Below, piece by piece: positions 37,776 through 48,421 of a stretch of 64,000 bases of DNA. A program made the translations under genes and the position numbers. The notes beneath the pieces are model-generated. The model was not told where the DNA came from, ran no database searches, and was given only the letters and a program-made list of their open reading frames with translations. The DNA lies in NCBI RefSeq assembly GCF_937616625.2, contig NC_065570.1:11728001-11792000 (forward strand), given 5' to 3'. Each line of letters begins with the position of its first letter. The stretch's first letter is position 1. The DNA comes from Mercurialis annua (taxonomy: Eukaryota > Streptophyta > Magnoliopsida > Malpighiales > Euphorbiaceae).

Positions 37776-39259
37776 TGTTAGCAAAAAGCCAACTCGTAGT
37801 ACTCGACAAGTCGAGGTCGAACCCACAAGGACTAGAGGTTTAAAGTGAACGAAATTGATTGTGAAATTCAATTCGGAAAGCAATAGAAAGATTGGTTTTG
37901 GTTTCAATTAAAAGGAACACACAAACAAACTATTAATTAAACACGCTACTTGATTAAAACAATTAACTAACAATCAACTAATTAACACAAGATTTAAATT
38001 AATAAGAGTAAAAGCTTAGAGGTTGCTAGTCATGCCAAAGTAATAACTAGGCGGTTCGGGTCAAGGTAATTGGATTCTAGGTCGGGTCAAGCTATTCTAC
38101 GGAACCAATTCCGCTCTCTCGAGCCGGAAGTGAACGAGTCGAATCTTGATTAACAATACCGAAATCTAATCCACTCTCGTGCTCATAGATTTCAATAAAA
38201 CTAATCAAGTCAACTAATCAAGCAAACTTCACAACCGAGATAATCCTAAATCACGCTAGTGCATCTAGGATTAAACCTTGTACTCCCTTAGGTATAATCT
38301 AATTAGTTAGCTCTCGCCCTCCTAACTAAATCACAAATCATAGATTAAGAGATCACTTTAATCTAACCAACTCAATCCAAAACCCTAACCCTAATCACCT
38401 ATCAAAGCAACATGGCAATCATAACAACCCCTAAACAAAGTGTTTAGCCACTAACCATCATCATAACACAATTAATTAAACAATAACAAAGATTAAGCAT
38501 AGAGTAAAGATTTAGTACCTTGGAATAATAAATGAACCTTAAAAGCATGAACTAGATAATGAAGCTTCAATAATTAAACTAATACTTGTATTGAATAACT
38601 TTCCCAAAGTAGCAAAATCTGGAAATAACTTTAAGAACACAAAGAACTATGATGATCTATTACTAGAAATAGTAAGAACAATAAGAACAATACTAATAAT
38701 TTGAGAGAAAAGTTGTTGCTACAATAATGAAGGTGACAATGATTCTCTATCAAATCACACTTAACCTAAAAAGGAGATAAAATGGTTTATATAGTGTTTA
38801 CAAATGAGGAAATAGGAGACAACTCATAAAAGTGTGCTTGGCCAAATGAGGAAACCATGTGCAAGTGTTGAGCAAAAATCTGAAGCCATCCTTTTTTCTC
38901 TTGTCTCGAATCGAGACTTGCAACTTAAGGAGTTGTCTCGATTCGAGACAATCATGGGAAAAGCTATTGCCTTGGCTTCCTTGGTGTCTCGAATCGAGAC
39001 ACTCTCTTAAGTGGGATGTCTCTATTCGAGACATCCTTTAAAGGGGGAGATCGAACTTCGCTTGCTTCCGACTTTCGCACTCGACTTCCTCTTTTGATGA
39101 TTCTTCACTCTTTTGGCCTCAAAACGCTCCGTAATGCTCTTGATTCCCTGAAACATACGCACCCGCTATAAGGTGTACATTTTTATAGAAAAGCGAGGTG
39201 AAAACATACAAAAGCATACGAAATAGCACTATAATTATAGGAGTATTTCACTCCTATCA
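37776..39259 (-). mobile_element. Solo LTR (Gypsy-type, 1484 bp)
   Basis: On the minus strand it starts TGATAGGAGTGAAATACTCC and ends CTTTTTGCTAACA. The flanking pentamers are catac (37771-37775) and catat (39260-39264), 4 of 5 identical. Its start and end resemble those of the full element at 43882-49939 (TGATAGGAGT...GCCAACA; both have 'ccttgtgggatcg/ttcga' near the 3' end), so it is a related but different family. A TATA box on the minus strand lies at 38786-38793. Perfect palindromes of TCTCGAATCGAGA type occur at 38907-39030. It splits the RT domain of the LINE. Confidence 0.8.
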
Positions 39260-39545
39260 CATATGTCTCAAATATTGTCATTTCACCTGATCATAAGCGT
39301 TAGACATGTCCAATTTCAATGCTAAATCAAAACACTTGCCTTGTCAACGCTTTTTTCAATGCATGTATAAGCTCATGTGCCACTAAAACATCATATGTTA
39401 TTAATCTACCACGTATAAATGCACTTTGATTTAGGCTAATAATTCGGGGTAATAATCGTTTCAAACGTCAAGCTAAAACCTTTGATGTGATTTTGTAAAA
39501 TATAGAGTATAGATTAATGGGTCTGAATTGATGAACATATTGTAC

Positions 39546-41259
39546 CGAAGTGATTTTGTGAATTAATGAGATATTATATGATTAAACCCACTTCTAGAGT
39601 GTTTTAATTTCATGATAATTCGTTAATGTATTGGATTCGTTGATTGCATTTGAAACGAAAAATAGAAAAGAAAATGAAGATATTGCAAAGTATGGAATTA
39701 AAGAGAGTGAATGGATGGAAAATAGATTTGAAATTCTGGGTAATCAAAATGAAATTGGATTTATTGAGGATAAGAATTAGAAGTACCAAAACAATTGGTA
39801 ATGAGATCAAGTTTCATGGTGAAATTCTAGATGCAGAGAATTAATTGTTTTAAGCAGAAATTAAGCAAAAACAAATAGACAGAAAATCAAGACTCTATAA
39901 AAATGTAAAATTTACAAAAACTTATAAAGACGAATAAATTGCTGAGAAATCCCATCGGAAATTACTAAATCCTAAATTTTCAAACGGAAAAATAGCCTAA
40001 ACTGCAAATTTCCTTCTATTTTGAAAAGAACTCTACATTGTCATTCAATTTTTTGTTGTTCAAATATCTTATAGGAAATTCTCCAGACTAAGAACATATT
40101 TTGATTGAGAATTCAGGATTTTAATTTGATTTATATTCATATTTTCATGCCTAACAACTTGCGATTTATTTTGATTGATGAAAATAAGTTGAAGTAAAAA
40201 GATCAAGAAAAGAGTAGAGAGATAGGTGAGAAAATATAGAAAAACACGCGTGTTTTTAAAAAATAAAGTGTTGATTTGACTCTTTAGATGTGAAGAGTCA
40301 AAGTGACTTTATATATTTATTTTTAAATATAAAGAGTCCATTGGTGTAATATCCCGTTTTTTTCATTTGGTTTTCAGTGATCGTTTCGATGTGATTTCCG
40401 AACATTAATAATAATAATAATAATAACAATAATAATAATAATAATAAAACAAAATAAAATAAAGCTACGTAGTATAATTATGATAATAAGGATAAACTTG
40501 GAATTTTAATTATTGCCGAATAAATCCTAAACCCAGTAAATGTTAGACTATAAAAGAAATTGTTCTTTTTTTCTTTTCTCTATGTTCAGCTGAAAACGTT
40601 TATTTTATTAAGAGATTTTCAGATTTTCATTGAAAACAAGGTACTGCTCTTTTTATTTTCTTTTTCTTTTACAAAGATAGAGTCTATTATGAAGATCCAA
40701 CTTACAAAGAGCGAAAGTCATATAACAAGGGACATATATACATTCGTCGAGAGGAATCCTACAACCGTGATACAATGCCAAACTCGCTTTCGCTACGGCT
40801 CCGATGGGTGATCTTTCAAAGATTAAAACATAAAATAATAGGCAATAATAAAGATAAAAGAAAAAAAATCGGAAAAAACAAGAAAATTCTAGACATAAAT
40901 CTTTGAACTTTAACACAATGATTCCGTTGAGAGGCTGTTTCGATATTTTCCTTTTCCGATTTGTATTCAATCCGCTTGATCCGTTGAAACCTACTATTTC
41001 CGACCTTCGATCTCCATCTTCATTTAAACTCTAAAGAGATAGATTCATAGCCTTTTAATTTCTTAGATCTACAAGACTTTAAAATTAAAATTCAAACAAA
41101 CACTAAAATTTCTTGTGAGATCTAAGAAATCTAAGCAAATGATGTATAAAAGACCTTAAAATTTATTCCAATAAGAAAATTAACAAGACCCAAATTAAAA
41201 ACTAAACTTTAAACAAAGGCTTATTGAACTAAAACAAGTAGATCTATAATAATTAGTAA
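39546..41259. other. AT-rich intergenic stretch
   Basis: No gene recognised. It contains an (AAT)n tract at 40407-40447. A 'gtaatatcccgttttt' motif near 40349 resembles the start of Gypsy LTRs but has no matching end. Two overlapping opposite open frames at 40560-40970 have no domain features. Confidence 0.4.
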
Positions 41260-41292
41260 CTAGTATATAACCCTCGCTTTGCTTCGGGGACA
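41259..41292 (-). other. Helitron 3' terminus (hairpin plus CTAG, followed by T)
   Basis: The minus strand reads CCCCGAAGCAAAGCGAGGG, then TTATATA, then CTAG followed by T. The first part can fold as a short GC hairpin (CCC-CG paired with CG-GGG, one bulged A). The CTAG end with T as the next base fits Helitron insertion between A and T. Spacing from stem to CTAG is about 9 nt, as usual. The stem is short and imperfect, so the call depends partly on context. Confidence 0.6.
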
Positions 41293-41308
41293 TATTATAT
41301 TAACTTAA

Positions 41309-42830
41309 TTGTAAATAATAATTAATATTCTTAAGTTCGAATAAGTAGTACATAATTTGAAATAAAAAAGGCACAATATGAAATAATTGCAAATTTAAAA
41401 ATACAGTACCTTTATACATTACAATACTAAGCACAGTAGCAAGAAAAATGAGACTATCTAAGGAATAAGGTCTAACGATAATATGCATAAAGAACTGCCC
41501 CAGCTGTAACTACACCACATCCATATAATCCATAGGTCAGCTTTGTTTTGGTTTTCTTGGCTTGTGCATGGTGGTTTTGAACTTCTTCAATCCTCTCCTT
41601 CAATGTGTCCACTTCCATCATTTCCAGCCCCATTTCTTCCTTGAGAATTTGGTTCTCATGTTTGTACATGTCAACAATCTCCTTTAGGGCATCAACTTCT
41701 CGGGAAGATATGTGGGCAATGTAAACTCCTTTTTTTATTTCTCGGGATTTGAAAATTAAAGTTGTGATAAGAAATCGAGCAGTATACAAAACACACGGAA
41801 CGGCTGCCCGCAATTTAAGGCTTTTGTAAGATATGTGTAGATATTCAAATTTAATTTTATAGAGCTCTATGTATAGGGATGTAGAGGACAGATGTTATTT
41901 CAAGTCATGTTTTTTTTGCAGAAAAAAAGTCTATTTCCGACACTGGCCTATGACAATTTATATGCACAATGCCCAAAGTACTACTATATGACATTGTAGG
42001 TAACTGTTTATTCACATGACCAGTTATATATGTTGAATATTAACAAAGTTCTGTCAATTGTGTTAGGGTCCATGAGATGTCATAACAAATCTCTGTCTCC
42101 CAACTTAGGCTCGTCATAATGCAATTGCATAATTAAATTGCAAATTATTTTTAAAACAATCTTATCCATTGGTTTTTTTTTCAAACTTATCCATTACTTA
42201 AACAAAAAATAGCAGGGTATTGTATTGAAATTTGTGTATTTGTGATAAGAGAATATAAGAATTGATATTTTTCTAGCACAATTAATATAGATTCCACCAA
42301 CACATTATGTTAGCCATAGCACACTTTAGATCTAATTTTAAAGTGTTGTGCTCTTTTGACGAAAATATTTTTGGAGCTATTATTAAAAGTGATTATAGAT
42401 TATGTCAAATGTTTATGTCCAATTTGACATGTAATCGGTAAAGTATAATAAATACTTTCTGCGATTGTTTGACAAAATCCTAATATATGTTTATTTAATA
42501 TTTTATTTTTGTTAGCCTTTATATATATGCATGGACGTTTGATAATTTTTGGTCTTCTACGTCAAGAACTCCACTATGTACAGTTTTTGATTTTCGTCAA
42601 CACATTATGTTAGCCATAAGACAATCCAAAATCTTATTTAACCAATGTTCCTAAAAAATGTATAGGGTTTTAAACTTTAACTTTGGAATTTAGAATTGTA
42701 AATAATAGTTAATATAGTGTAAGTTTGTTCAAAACAGTATGTAGTTTGAAATAGAAAAAGTATAAAGCAGCATGCAACTATAATAATATTCTACATAACC
42801 GATTCAAGCAGCTTATATAACATAAAACAC
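41309..42830. repeat. Duplicated 3' flanks of passenger genes
   Basis: The segment at 41309-41400 ('attgtaaataataattaat', then 'taatttgaaataaaaaagg') recurs, diverged, at 42695-42780 ('attgtaaataatagttaat', then 'tagtttgaaatagaaaaag'), about 1386 bp away. Each copy lies just downstream of a passenger ORF, which points to an old tandem duplication of gene plus flank. Separately, a 21-bp perfect direct repeat (caacacattatgttagccat...) lies at 42298 and 42598, exactly 300 bp apart. Confidence 0.6.
41472..41813 (-). pseudogene. Passenger ORF P0: coiled coil with C-terminal membrane anchor, unrecognised
   Basis: An open frame of 113 codons (probably less; the first ~35 may not be coding). Its middle is a heptad-like helix (VDALKEIVDMYKHENQIL, then MEVDTLKERIEEVQNHH). 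It ends with a single hydrophobic segment (LTYGLYGCGVVTAGAVLYAY) and then R-stop, as in tail-anchored proteins. Its position and duplicated 3' flank suggest a truncated relative of P1, whose C-terminus is also a Glu/Leu-rich helix; sequence similarity is weak. No function can be assigned. Confidence 0.4.
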
Positions 42831-42855
42831 ATACACCAATAATAATAATAATAGT

Positions 42856-43272
42856 TTACATAACCGATTCAAGCATCTCACATTCTTTGATTAGTATTGC
42901 AAGCATTTCACACAGTTCCGTATATTCCGGTTTACGTTGGTCGAGAAATTCGTCATCAAATACACAAAGAAAACGATGCACCCGACGCATGTCGTGGTGA
43001 CAGGAATCGATAATACGCAATCCACAAGCCTCTTCTAAAAATTCAAGAGCCAACCTGGACGCCTTTTCTTTAGCGTCGTGTGCATTGTCAGATCGCGCAA
43101 TATAGACTTTCTCAACCAAATCATTGGATTGACGATGGTTATATGTAAACTTGACATTGCAATAATGCCAACCGTTTGTCGTACGATCAGTTTCGTAAGT
43201 TGGAGCCGGCATATGTAACAATTTCAGCCCAGCTAATAGTAGATACACACAACTAACTGACACAATAGGCAT
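42856..43272 (-). CDS. Passenger ORF P1, unrecognised, dsRBD-like pattern
   Basis: About 138 aa starting at the ATG at 43272 (MPIVSVSCVYLLLAGLKLL). A splice acceptor-like ttgaatttgcag lies immediately upstream, so this ATG either opens an exon or continues an upstream exon. The longer frame to 43332 is then intron. The middle (WHYCNVKFTYNH, then VEKVYIARSDNAHDAKEKAS, then RLALEFLEE) has the strand-strand-helix layout and Ala/Lys pattern of a double-stranded RNA-binding domain, but the match is weak. The C-terminus (PEYTELCEMLAILIKECEML) is helical. It is clearly related to P2 in start, length, order of motifs and end. It lies inside the Helitron in the same orientation as Rep/Hel and RPA. The family is not known to me. 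Confidence 0.55.
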   Translation of the reverse strand: MPIVSVSCVYLLLAGLKLLHMPAPTYETDRTTNGWHYCNVKFTYNHRQSNDLVEKVYIARSDNAHDAKEKASRLALEFLEEACGLRIIDSCHHDMRRVHRFLCVFDDEFLDQRKPEYTELCEMLAILIKECEMLESVM

Positions 43273-43881
43273 CTGCAAATTCAAGAAATATGGCTTACAA
43301 AGTCTCGCATAAACTTCACACAACCAAACCATTTTAAAGAATAAATTCCAGATTATATTACTTATAGAATCACCGAAAAAATATGGGTTAAATCATGAGC
43401 TTTAAAATGCATCAGCCATGAATTAAAGGGTAATGCATTCATTATATTTCAAAATAAAGAATGCAAATTACAAACATGGCAAAGAAAAACTAAGAACATA
43501 TAACACTCGAATAGTAATTTATCGTCATGCCAAGTATAAATGATTTACTTAAAAGGGCAAAATAATTACCAAACAAAACTATGCTCAATATTACAACATA
43601 TAATAATTAAAGTTTACTTTAAAAAAAATTAAATGCAAAAGAACTCTAGAATAGACCAAATTTAACTAACATTCAACTATATTACTCAAACGCTCCAAAG
43701 CTTACAGCATCTAAATTATTTGCTAAATCTTAAAATTGCCATATAATTTTAAACAATACACGTCATATAATAAAACATATTTAAACAATATTTGGCATCC
43801 CAAATAAAGGTGATAGGTCCAATCTTAATGTTCGCAGCCTTTGAGTCTTTTATATTTTTTCTTTAGGTCCTTGTATCTTAG

Positions 43882-45399
43882 TGATAGGAGTATTTTACTC
43901 CTATAATTAGGGTCGATTTTACTCGGTTTTCATCATGTGTAGTATTGTTTTTATACATTATTTGGCGTTTTTACGTTTAATAGTGTTTGTTAGTGTTTCA
44001 GTGGAAATTAGGTGAAAAACGACTATTTGGGGCAAATTTATGGTGGATTGCGTGTACGAGTAAAAGCGTAGCTTGCGGACGAAGAAATTGAAGATTCACG
44101 AACGAGATTGAGCAAAAATGGGTTGTTCCCGTTCGAAACAAAGGTTTCACGAACGGGAACCATGCAGAATGAGCATGAGTCTCGAACGAGAAGGCCTTGT
44201 CTCGTTCGGGACTCAAGAAGAAATCAAATCTCAAAGCTTTCGGTCTGCAGTTTTTTCGAACGGAACTATGGTTTCCCGTTCGGGAAAGAAGAAAATTGGG
44301 CATGTCACGAACGGAACTATGGTTTCCCGAACGGGAAAGAAGAAAATTACGCGTGCAGCAGACTTTGAATTGGACTGAAATTCCTCCTCAAATTACAATT
44401 ACAATTCCTATTACAAATTAATTTGTAATACGAATTAGAAGACTCCGGAACTTCTCCTACTATATAAAGACCTTGTACTAGACTCAATTTAAGATGTAGA
44501 ATAATTTAGAATACATTAGTTTTAATTATTTTCTCTTAGATTAGCGTTTTAGTTTTCTGTTTCTCAGCAGTTTATAAGTAGTTTATAATTAGTTTCTGCA
44601 AGACGATTGTTGAAGATTTCAAGTTTAATCAAGACGATTCTTTCCGAAATTGACAACTCCGGTATTTATTGTTTAATTATGCTTTCTTCTTCATCATCCT
44701 TCTTGTTTTGTTTCAGTTTTAATATAAGTAACTAAAACCCTTGTTCGAGAGTTGATATGAACTTATAAATTGGTAATTACTTGGATTGGATGGATTAATG
44801 TTAATTCGTGTCTTAATTATTAATCTTATTGCTTGGATTAAATTAGCTACTTAGTTCATGAGTTTGTGTTTAGTTAACTAATTGAGAGATTGTTAATTAA
44901 ATAGACATAGATAATTAAGAACTTAGAGAAAAACGCCGTGAGAGCGGGTTGGAATTTAGGTAGTCGTTGAGTTTGCTTAATAATTATAATTTGATTATTT
45001 AATTCAGTTTTAATATCGTGAGAGCGAGTTAATAATTGGTTAGTTAATTAGGTTGTGATTTTATTCGGATCTTTGAGGCTTGAGAGGGCGGGATTCGGTG
45101 CTTTAGAATAGCTCGATTCGCGATAAAATCACTAAGAAATCCTATTCCATAATTTTGCTTATTTATTTGGGATTATCAATCCTTGAACTTTTTAATCTTA
45201 TTGTTTTAAACCCTATTTTATTATTTGTTTTCAGTTTATATTAGTTTAATTAAATTACAAATCCATTTATTTTCTTACTAGCCAATTAAAGAATATTAGA
45301 AATTAGTTGTTTAGTTCATTGTTCCTTGTGGGATCGATACTTGGTCTTCCAAGTTATATTACTTGAGCGATATCGTACACTTGCGATTATTTGCCAACA
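43882..45399 (+). repeat. 5' LTR
   Basis: 1518 bp, TGATAGGAGT...TTGCCAACA. A TATA box (tatataaa) lies at 44461-44468. Between 44097 and 44345 it carries an array of short inverted repeats with cgaacg/cgttcg cores, which makes frames open on both strands (43998-44421). Those frames are not genes. Confidence 0.92.
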
Positions 45400-45405
45400 A
45401 GTTTT

Positions 45406-45423
45406 TGGCGCCGTTGCCGGGGA
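45406..45423 (+). promoter_or_regulatory. Primer-binding site
   Basis: TGGCGCCGTTGCCGGGGA begins six bases after the 5' LTR. From memory this is the PBS of Athila/Tat-type Gypsy elements, complementary to the 3' end of tRNA-Asp. Confidence 0.75.
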
Positions 45424-45566
45424 ACAATTGCGTATTTAATAAATTAAGAGTATTATATTCTTGATTGTGTTAGCTTTTATTTTCTGTTTTTTATTTTTAT
45501 CTTTTTTGTGTTTATTGGATTTTACGTGGGGTGTTCTTGTTTTTGGGTGTGCAGGAAATTTGATAT

Positions 45567-46604
45567 TTGTTGGTTTTTCCTCAATTTGTTTTTGGTGTAC
45601 CTATTTTGGAAAGAGTAATGGCATGGAATCAAAATTATATGCAGTACCAAAATTTTCAGTATAACTGTGAAATTTGTGGGGATTTTGGTCATACTCGAGC
45701 TGACTGTCATGTACTCTATCCAGATTGGAATGGACATGTCAACTATATGGGTGATCAATGGCAAGATAGTGAAACTTATGGTTGGAGCGATACTTGGGAG
45801 AACTTCAATGAAAATTTGAACTTTAATTCAAGTTATCACCCACATCAAAACGAATGGGATTTCAATTCCAACTTTGATAATGAACCACAACAATCACCGG
45901 ATTTTCAGCAAAATTGGAATGTGGATGAAGGAAGCAAGATTGACGAATTCATTGAGGAGATGAGAACCGGTTTCCAAAATCAAGCCGCGGTCAACCACCG
46001 TCTTGAGACGCAAATTTCTCAATTGGCTATTTTGATTCAAAATATAGCTCAAGATGGTCTACCATCTACAACAGAATCAAATCTAAAAGAGCAAGTAAAA
46101 GTAATTGAGCTTCGAAGCGGAAAATCACTTGACAGTCCATATGTTACGAAGGTGGTTCAAGTTGACGATGTGCCGATCAATAGTGACGATGAGATGGCTG
46201 AAACTCCATATGTCAATGCCTTAGTTGGACATCATCCAACAAAGGTACATGTAGATGCCGAAAAAGAACAGTGTGAGGATGGTGAACTTGAAACTCCGAT
46301 TTTCCACCCAATTACAACATCCATGAGCTTAAATAATGAAAGTGGAGAGCAATTTGGTATTACGGTACTCTACAAGGAATTTAATAAAACCTTTGATTTT
46401 AAAGATCCATTCTTAGAAGGGTTTGATTCCGAGTATGATGGAAATAATACTAAATATATGAATATGCTTCATACTCCTCATGTTCCCTACTATAGAGTAC
46501 AAGCATACTCTATATCATCCGAGTTTTATTTGAAGGAGCCAACAAGGAAAAAGAGGAAGAAGATGCTACCAAGACGGCTTCCTCATGTTAGGTTTTATTT
46601 TTAG
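45567..46604 (+). CDS. Truncated Gypsy gag remnant (zinc knuckle plus C-terminal part)
   Basis: An intact open frame of 345 codons. A likelier start is the ATG at 45618 (MAWNQNYMQYQ), which gives 328 aa. A CX2CX4HX4C zinc knuckle (CEICGDFGHTRADC) comes first, then an Asn/Gln/Trp-rich linker. A helical segment (ETQISQLAILIQNI, then LPSTTE, then VIELRSGK) follows, as seen downstream of the knuckle in Athila/Tat Gag-Pol. The N-terminal retrotrans_gag domain is absent, and nothing after it resembles protease or RT. The acidic tail (about 46190-46600) is not recognised. That a frame of this length stays open while the rest is gone suggests it is still translated in this lineage or decayed only recently. 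Confidence 0.75.
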   Translation: MLVFPQFVFGVPILERVMAWNQNYMQYQNFQYNCEICGDFGHTRADCHVLYPDWNGHVNYMGDQWQDSETYGWSDTWENFNENLNFNSSYHPHQNEWDFNSNFDNEPQQSPDFQQNWNVDEGSKIDEFIEEMRTGFQNQAAVNHRLETQISQLAILIQNIAQDGLPSTTESNLKEQVKVIELRSGKSLDSPYVTKVVQVDDVPINSDDEMAETPYVNALVGHHPTKVHVDAEKEQCEDGELETPIFHPITTSMSLNNESGEQFGITVLYKEFNKTFDFKDPFLEGFDSEYDGNNTKYMNMLHTPHVPYYRVQAYSISSEFYLKEPTRKKRKKMLPRRLPHVRFYF

Positions 46605-48410
46605 CAACCTTACGCGAAGAGTCTAGCTTTAGACTCTAACTAAAGCGCACTTGGGAGGCAATCCCAAGAGGTATTATTTTCCTTTCATCTTACACTCATG
46701 TTTTTCAATTTTTTTTTATTATTTCATTACACTGAGGACATTGCATGAAATAGTGTGAGGATGGGGGAAAAACATATCGTTTAGTTAGGATTTTTATTTA
46801 TTTATTATTGTTTGTTTATTTATGTTTTCTTAGGTTTAGTTTGTTCTTTTTAGTTTGTTTTTCTTGTGTTTTCATGCTTTAGTAGATTGTATTAGGGTGT
46901 TTTAGGATAGTCGTAGTTTTTGACAATGTCTTGTATCGCTTTAAATCTTTGTCTTTTAAATATGAAAGTGTTAGTTGATTTGGTGTGTATCTTAATTAAT
47001 TTGTCAATCTTAGATTTCCCCGAATCAATGAATGTATGAACGCGATTTCTTAATTCGACAATTGACAAGCGATGCTTACTTAATGACTTAATAATTCGTT
47101 GACATAATCCGATGAAATAAGGGTGAATTCAAAATTTAGACTTGTTCAAATCGTTGAAACATAATTGAATAACTTGATGCGGATTCATGACATGTTGATT
47201 GTTTATTTTTATAGTCGTTTTTAAACTTTTGGCATAAGTAGCATAATTCAAGTAGGAATTGAGTTTATGGCATAACACTACACACTTTTGAGAGTTTTGA
47301 GCTTAATTTCCTTGTTGTGAGTGTTGATTTCATGTTTTATTCCTAGAACTTGCTCGGTGTCCGTTTAAAGTTACACGATTGAGTTTTCAACAATTAGATG
47401 ATTATGGCAATTAGGTATAACCTTTCTTTTAGACCACTTAAATAGACTACCCTTTATCCCCTAGATTACACCAATCTGAGCCTTAAGCCTTTTTATCGTT
47501 TTTACCATATTTTACCCTTTACCGTTCTATGTTTTACCTCTTTTGTTTACCTTATCGACTTTATATATTAATTGTTATGACTATGATGAATATAGGTGAT
47601 TAATAACTCGAGATTAGTGAAAAGAGAAAGTGAACTACATTGTGCTTAAAAGATAAAGTTACGCCTTATAAAAGATTGAAAGAAAATAAAAAGAGATAGA
47701 AATTTGCAAGCAAAAGCTTCAAAAAGAAGAAAAAAATTCTGAGATTGCAAAAAAAAAGCAATGAGGAGAGCGTAATTCAAAAAAGAAAAGAAAGTTATAA
47801 GTTCACATAAACGCAAAACCGGAGTTAGATCAACCTAGAAGTTAATAGTAGTAATAAATAGTGTATTAAGTTGATAATTAGCCTTTGTTTAACCTTTTTA
47901 CCTACCCTTTACCTTAGCCACATTACAACCCAATAAAAGACCATATGATTTTTGTTGATTACCGAATCAAGTAGCGGAGTCCGGGACTATGAGCAAGCTT
48001 ATGGTGAGTATTCATGTTTTCAATTGTGAGCTTTCTTTGTTATATACCCTACTTGTTGAAATATTGATGCCATTAGCTTAGTTTTTACTAAATTGTGCTA
48101 TGATTTGCCTAAGTGAGAAATTGATTATTTTCCATGTCCCGCAAGTGATAGTGAAGCTTGAAGTGTGATTCAATTTGACCTTGTACTAATGAGTTAGTAA
48201 CCGTTGTTATATTGAATTATGTCATAAAATTATTATTGTTATTTGATTGCATCATTATTTAGTTGTCGGTTTTAGAAGGTTGTTTTTCATATTATTCATA
48301 GGGTCGGGGATTTCTTTGATTGATTTATTGTTAGGTTATATGCTAAGGATTTCTAACATATTTTGTAGAGTAAGATTTATTTCTTGCTTGAGGACAAGCA
48401 AAGGTTAAGT
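46605..48410 (+). other. Non-coding interior of the TR-GAG element
   Basis: About 1.8 kb with no long frame. It includes a hairpin of 'cttgggaggcaatcccaag' type at 46649-46668, common just after the coding region in plant Gypsy elements. It also has a first 'ctgaggacattgcatgaaat / agtgtgaggatggggg' motif at 46731-46766, which resembles the motif just before the 3' LTR. Confidence 0.7.
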
Positions 48411-48421
48411 GTGAGGAGGTT
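48384..48421 (+). promoter_or_regulatory. Polypurine tract and conserved upstream motif
   Basis: gcttgaggacaagcaaagg followed by ttaagtgtgaggaggtt, ending directly at the 3' LTR. The purine run gtgaggaggtt serves as plus-strand primer. The gaggacaagcaa motif is typical of plant Tat/Athila-related elements. Confidence 0.75.

Larger units (their letters stand above)
32560..39545 (-). mobile_element. Second L1-type LINE remnant, interrupted three times
   Basis: Pieces in minus-strand order: an RT N-terminal part at 39540-39260, reading LPRIISLNQSAFIRGRLITYD; RT at 37775-36500, including GLRQGCPLSPYLFLF at about 37625-37670 and QDKYLGLPSLISRS near 37260-37310; a zf-RVT and connection region at 36480-36130 and 34707-34470; and an RNase H-like domain at 34468-34224 (WMPPPTGFYKVNFDSALD) joined to 32872-32577 (GDCQVLINAVNSSS, FIKRDCNWVAYLVAK). 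Insertions are a solo LTR (37776-39259), an AT-rich stretch (about 34708-36130) and a hAT element (32873-34223). The endonuclease and ORF1 are missing. Stops are present, so it is a dead remnant. Confidence 0.8.

Noticed and set aside
40349..40400. LTR-like start 'tgtaatatcccgttttt'
   Set aside because: No matching LTR end, target duplication or second copy in the window.
43273..43332. Start of P1 at 43332 (MVWLCEVYARLC)
   Set aside because: A splice acceptor-like pyrimidine tract and CAG end just before the ATG at 43272, and P2 also begins with Met-Pro at this point.
43998..44421. Overlapping open frames on both strands (86-101 codons), repeated at 48538-48961
   Set aside because: They lie in LTRs and are open only because of the palindromic cgaacg/cgttcg array; both LTR copies show the same.
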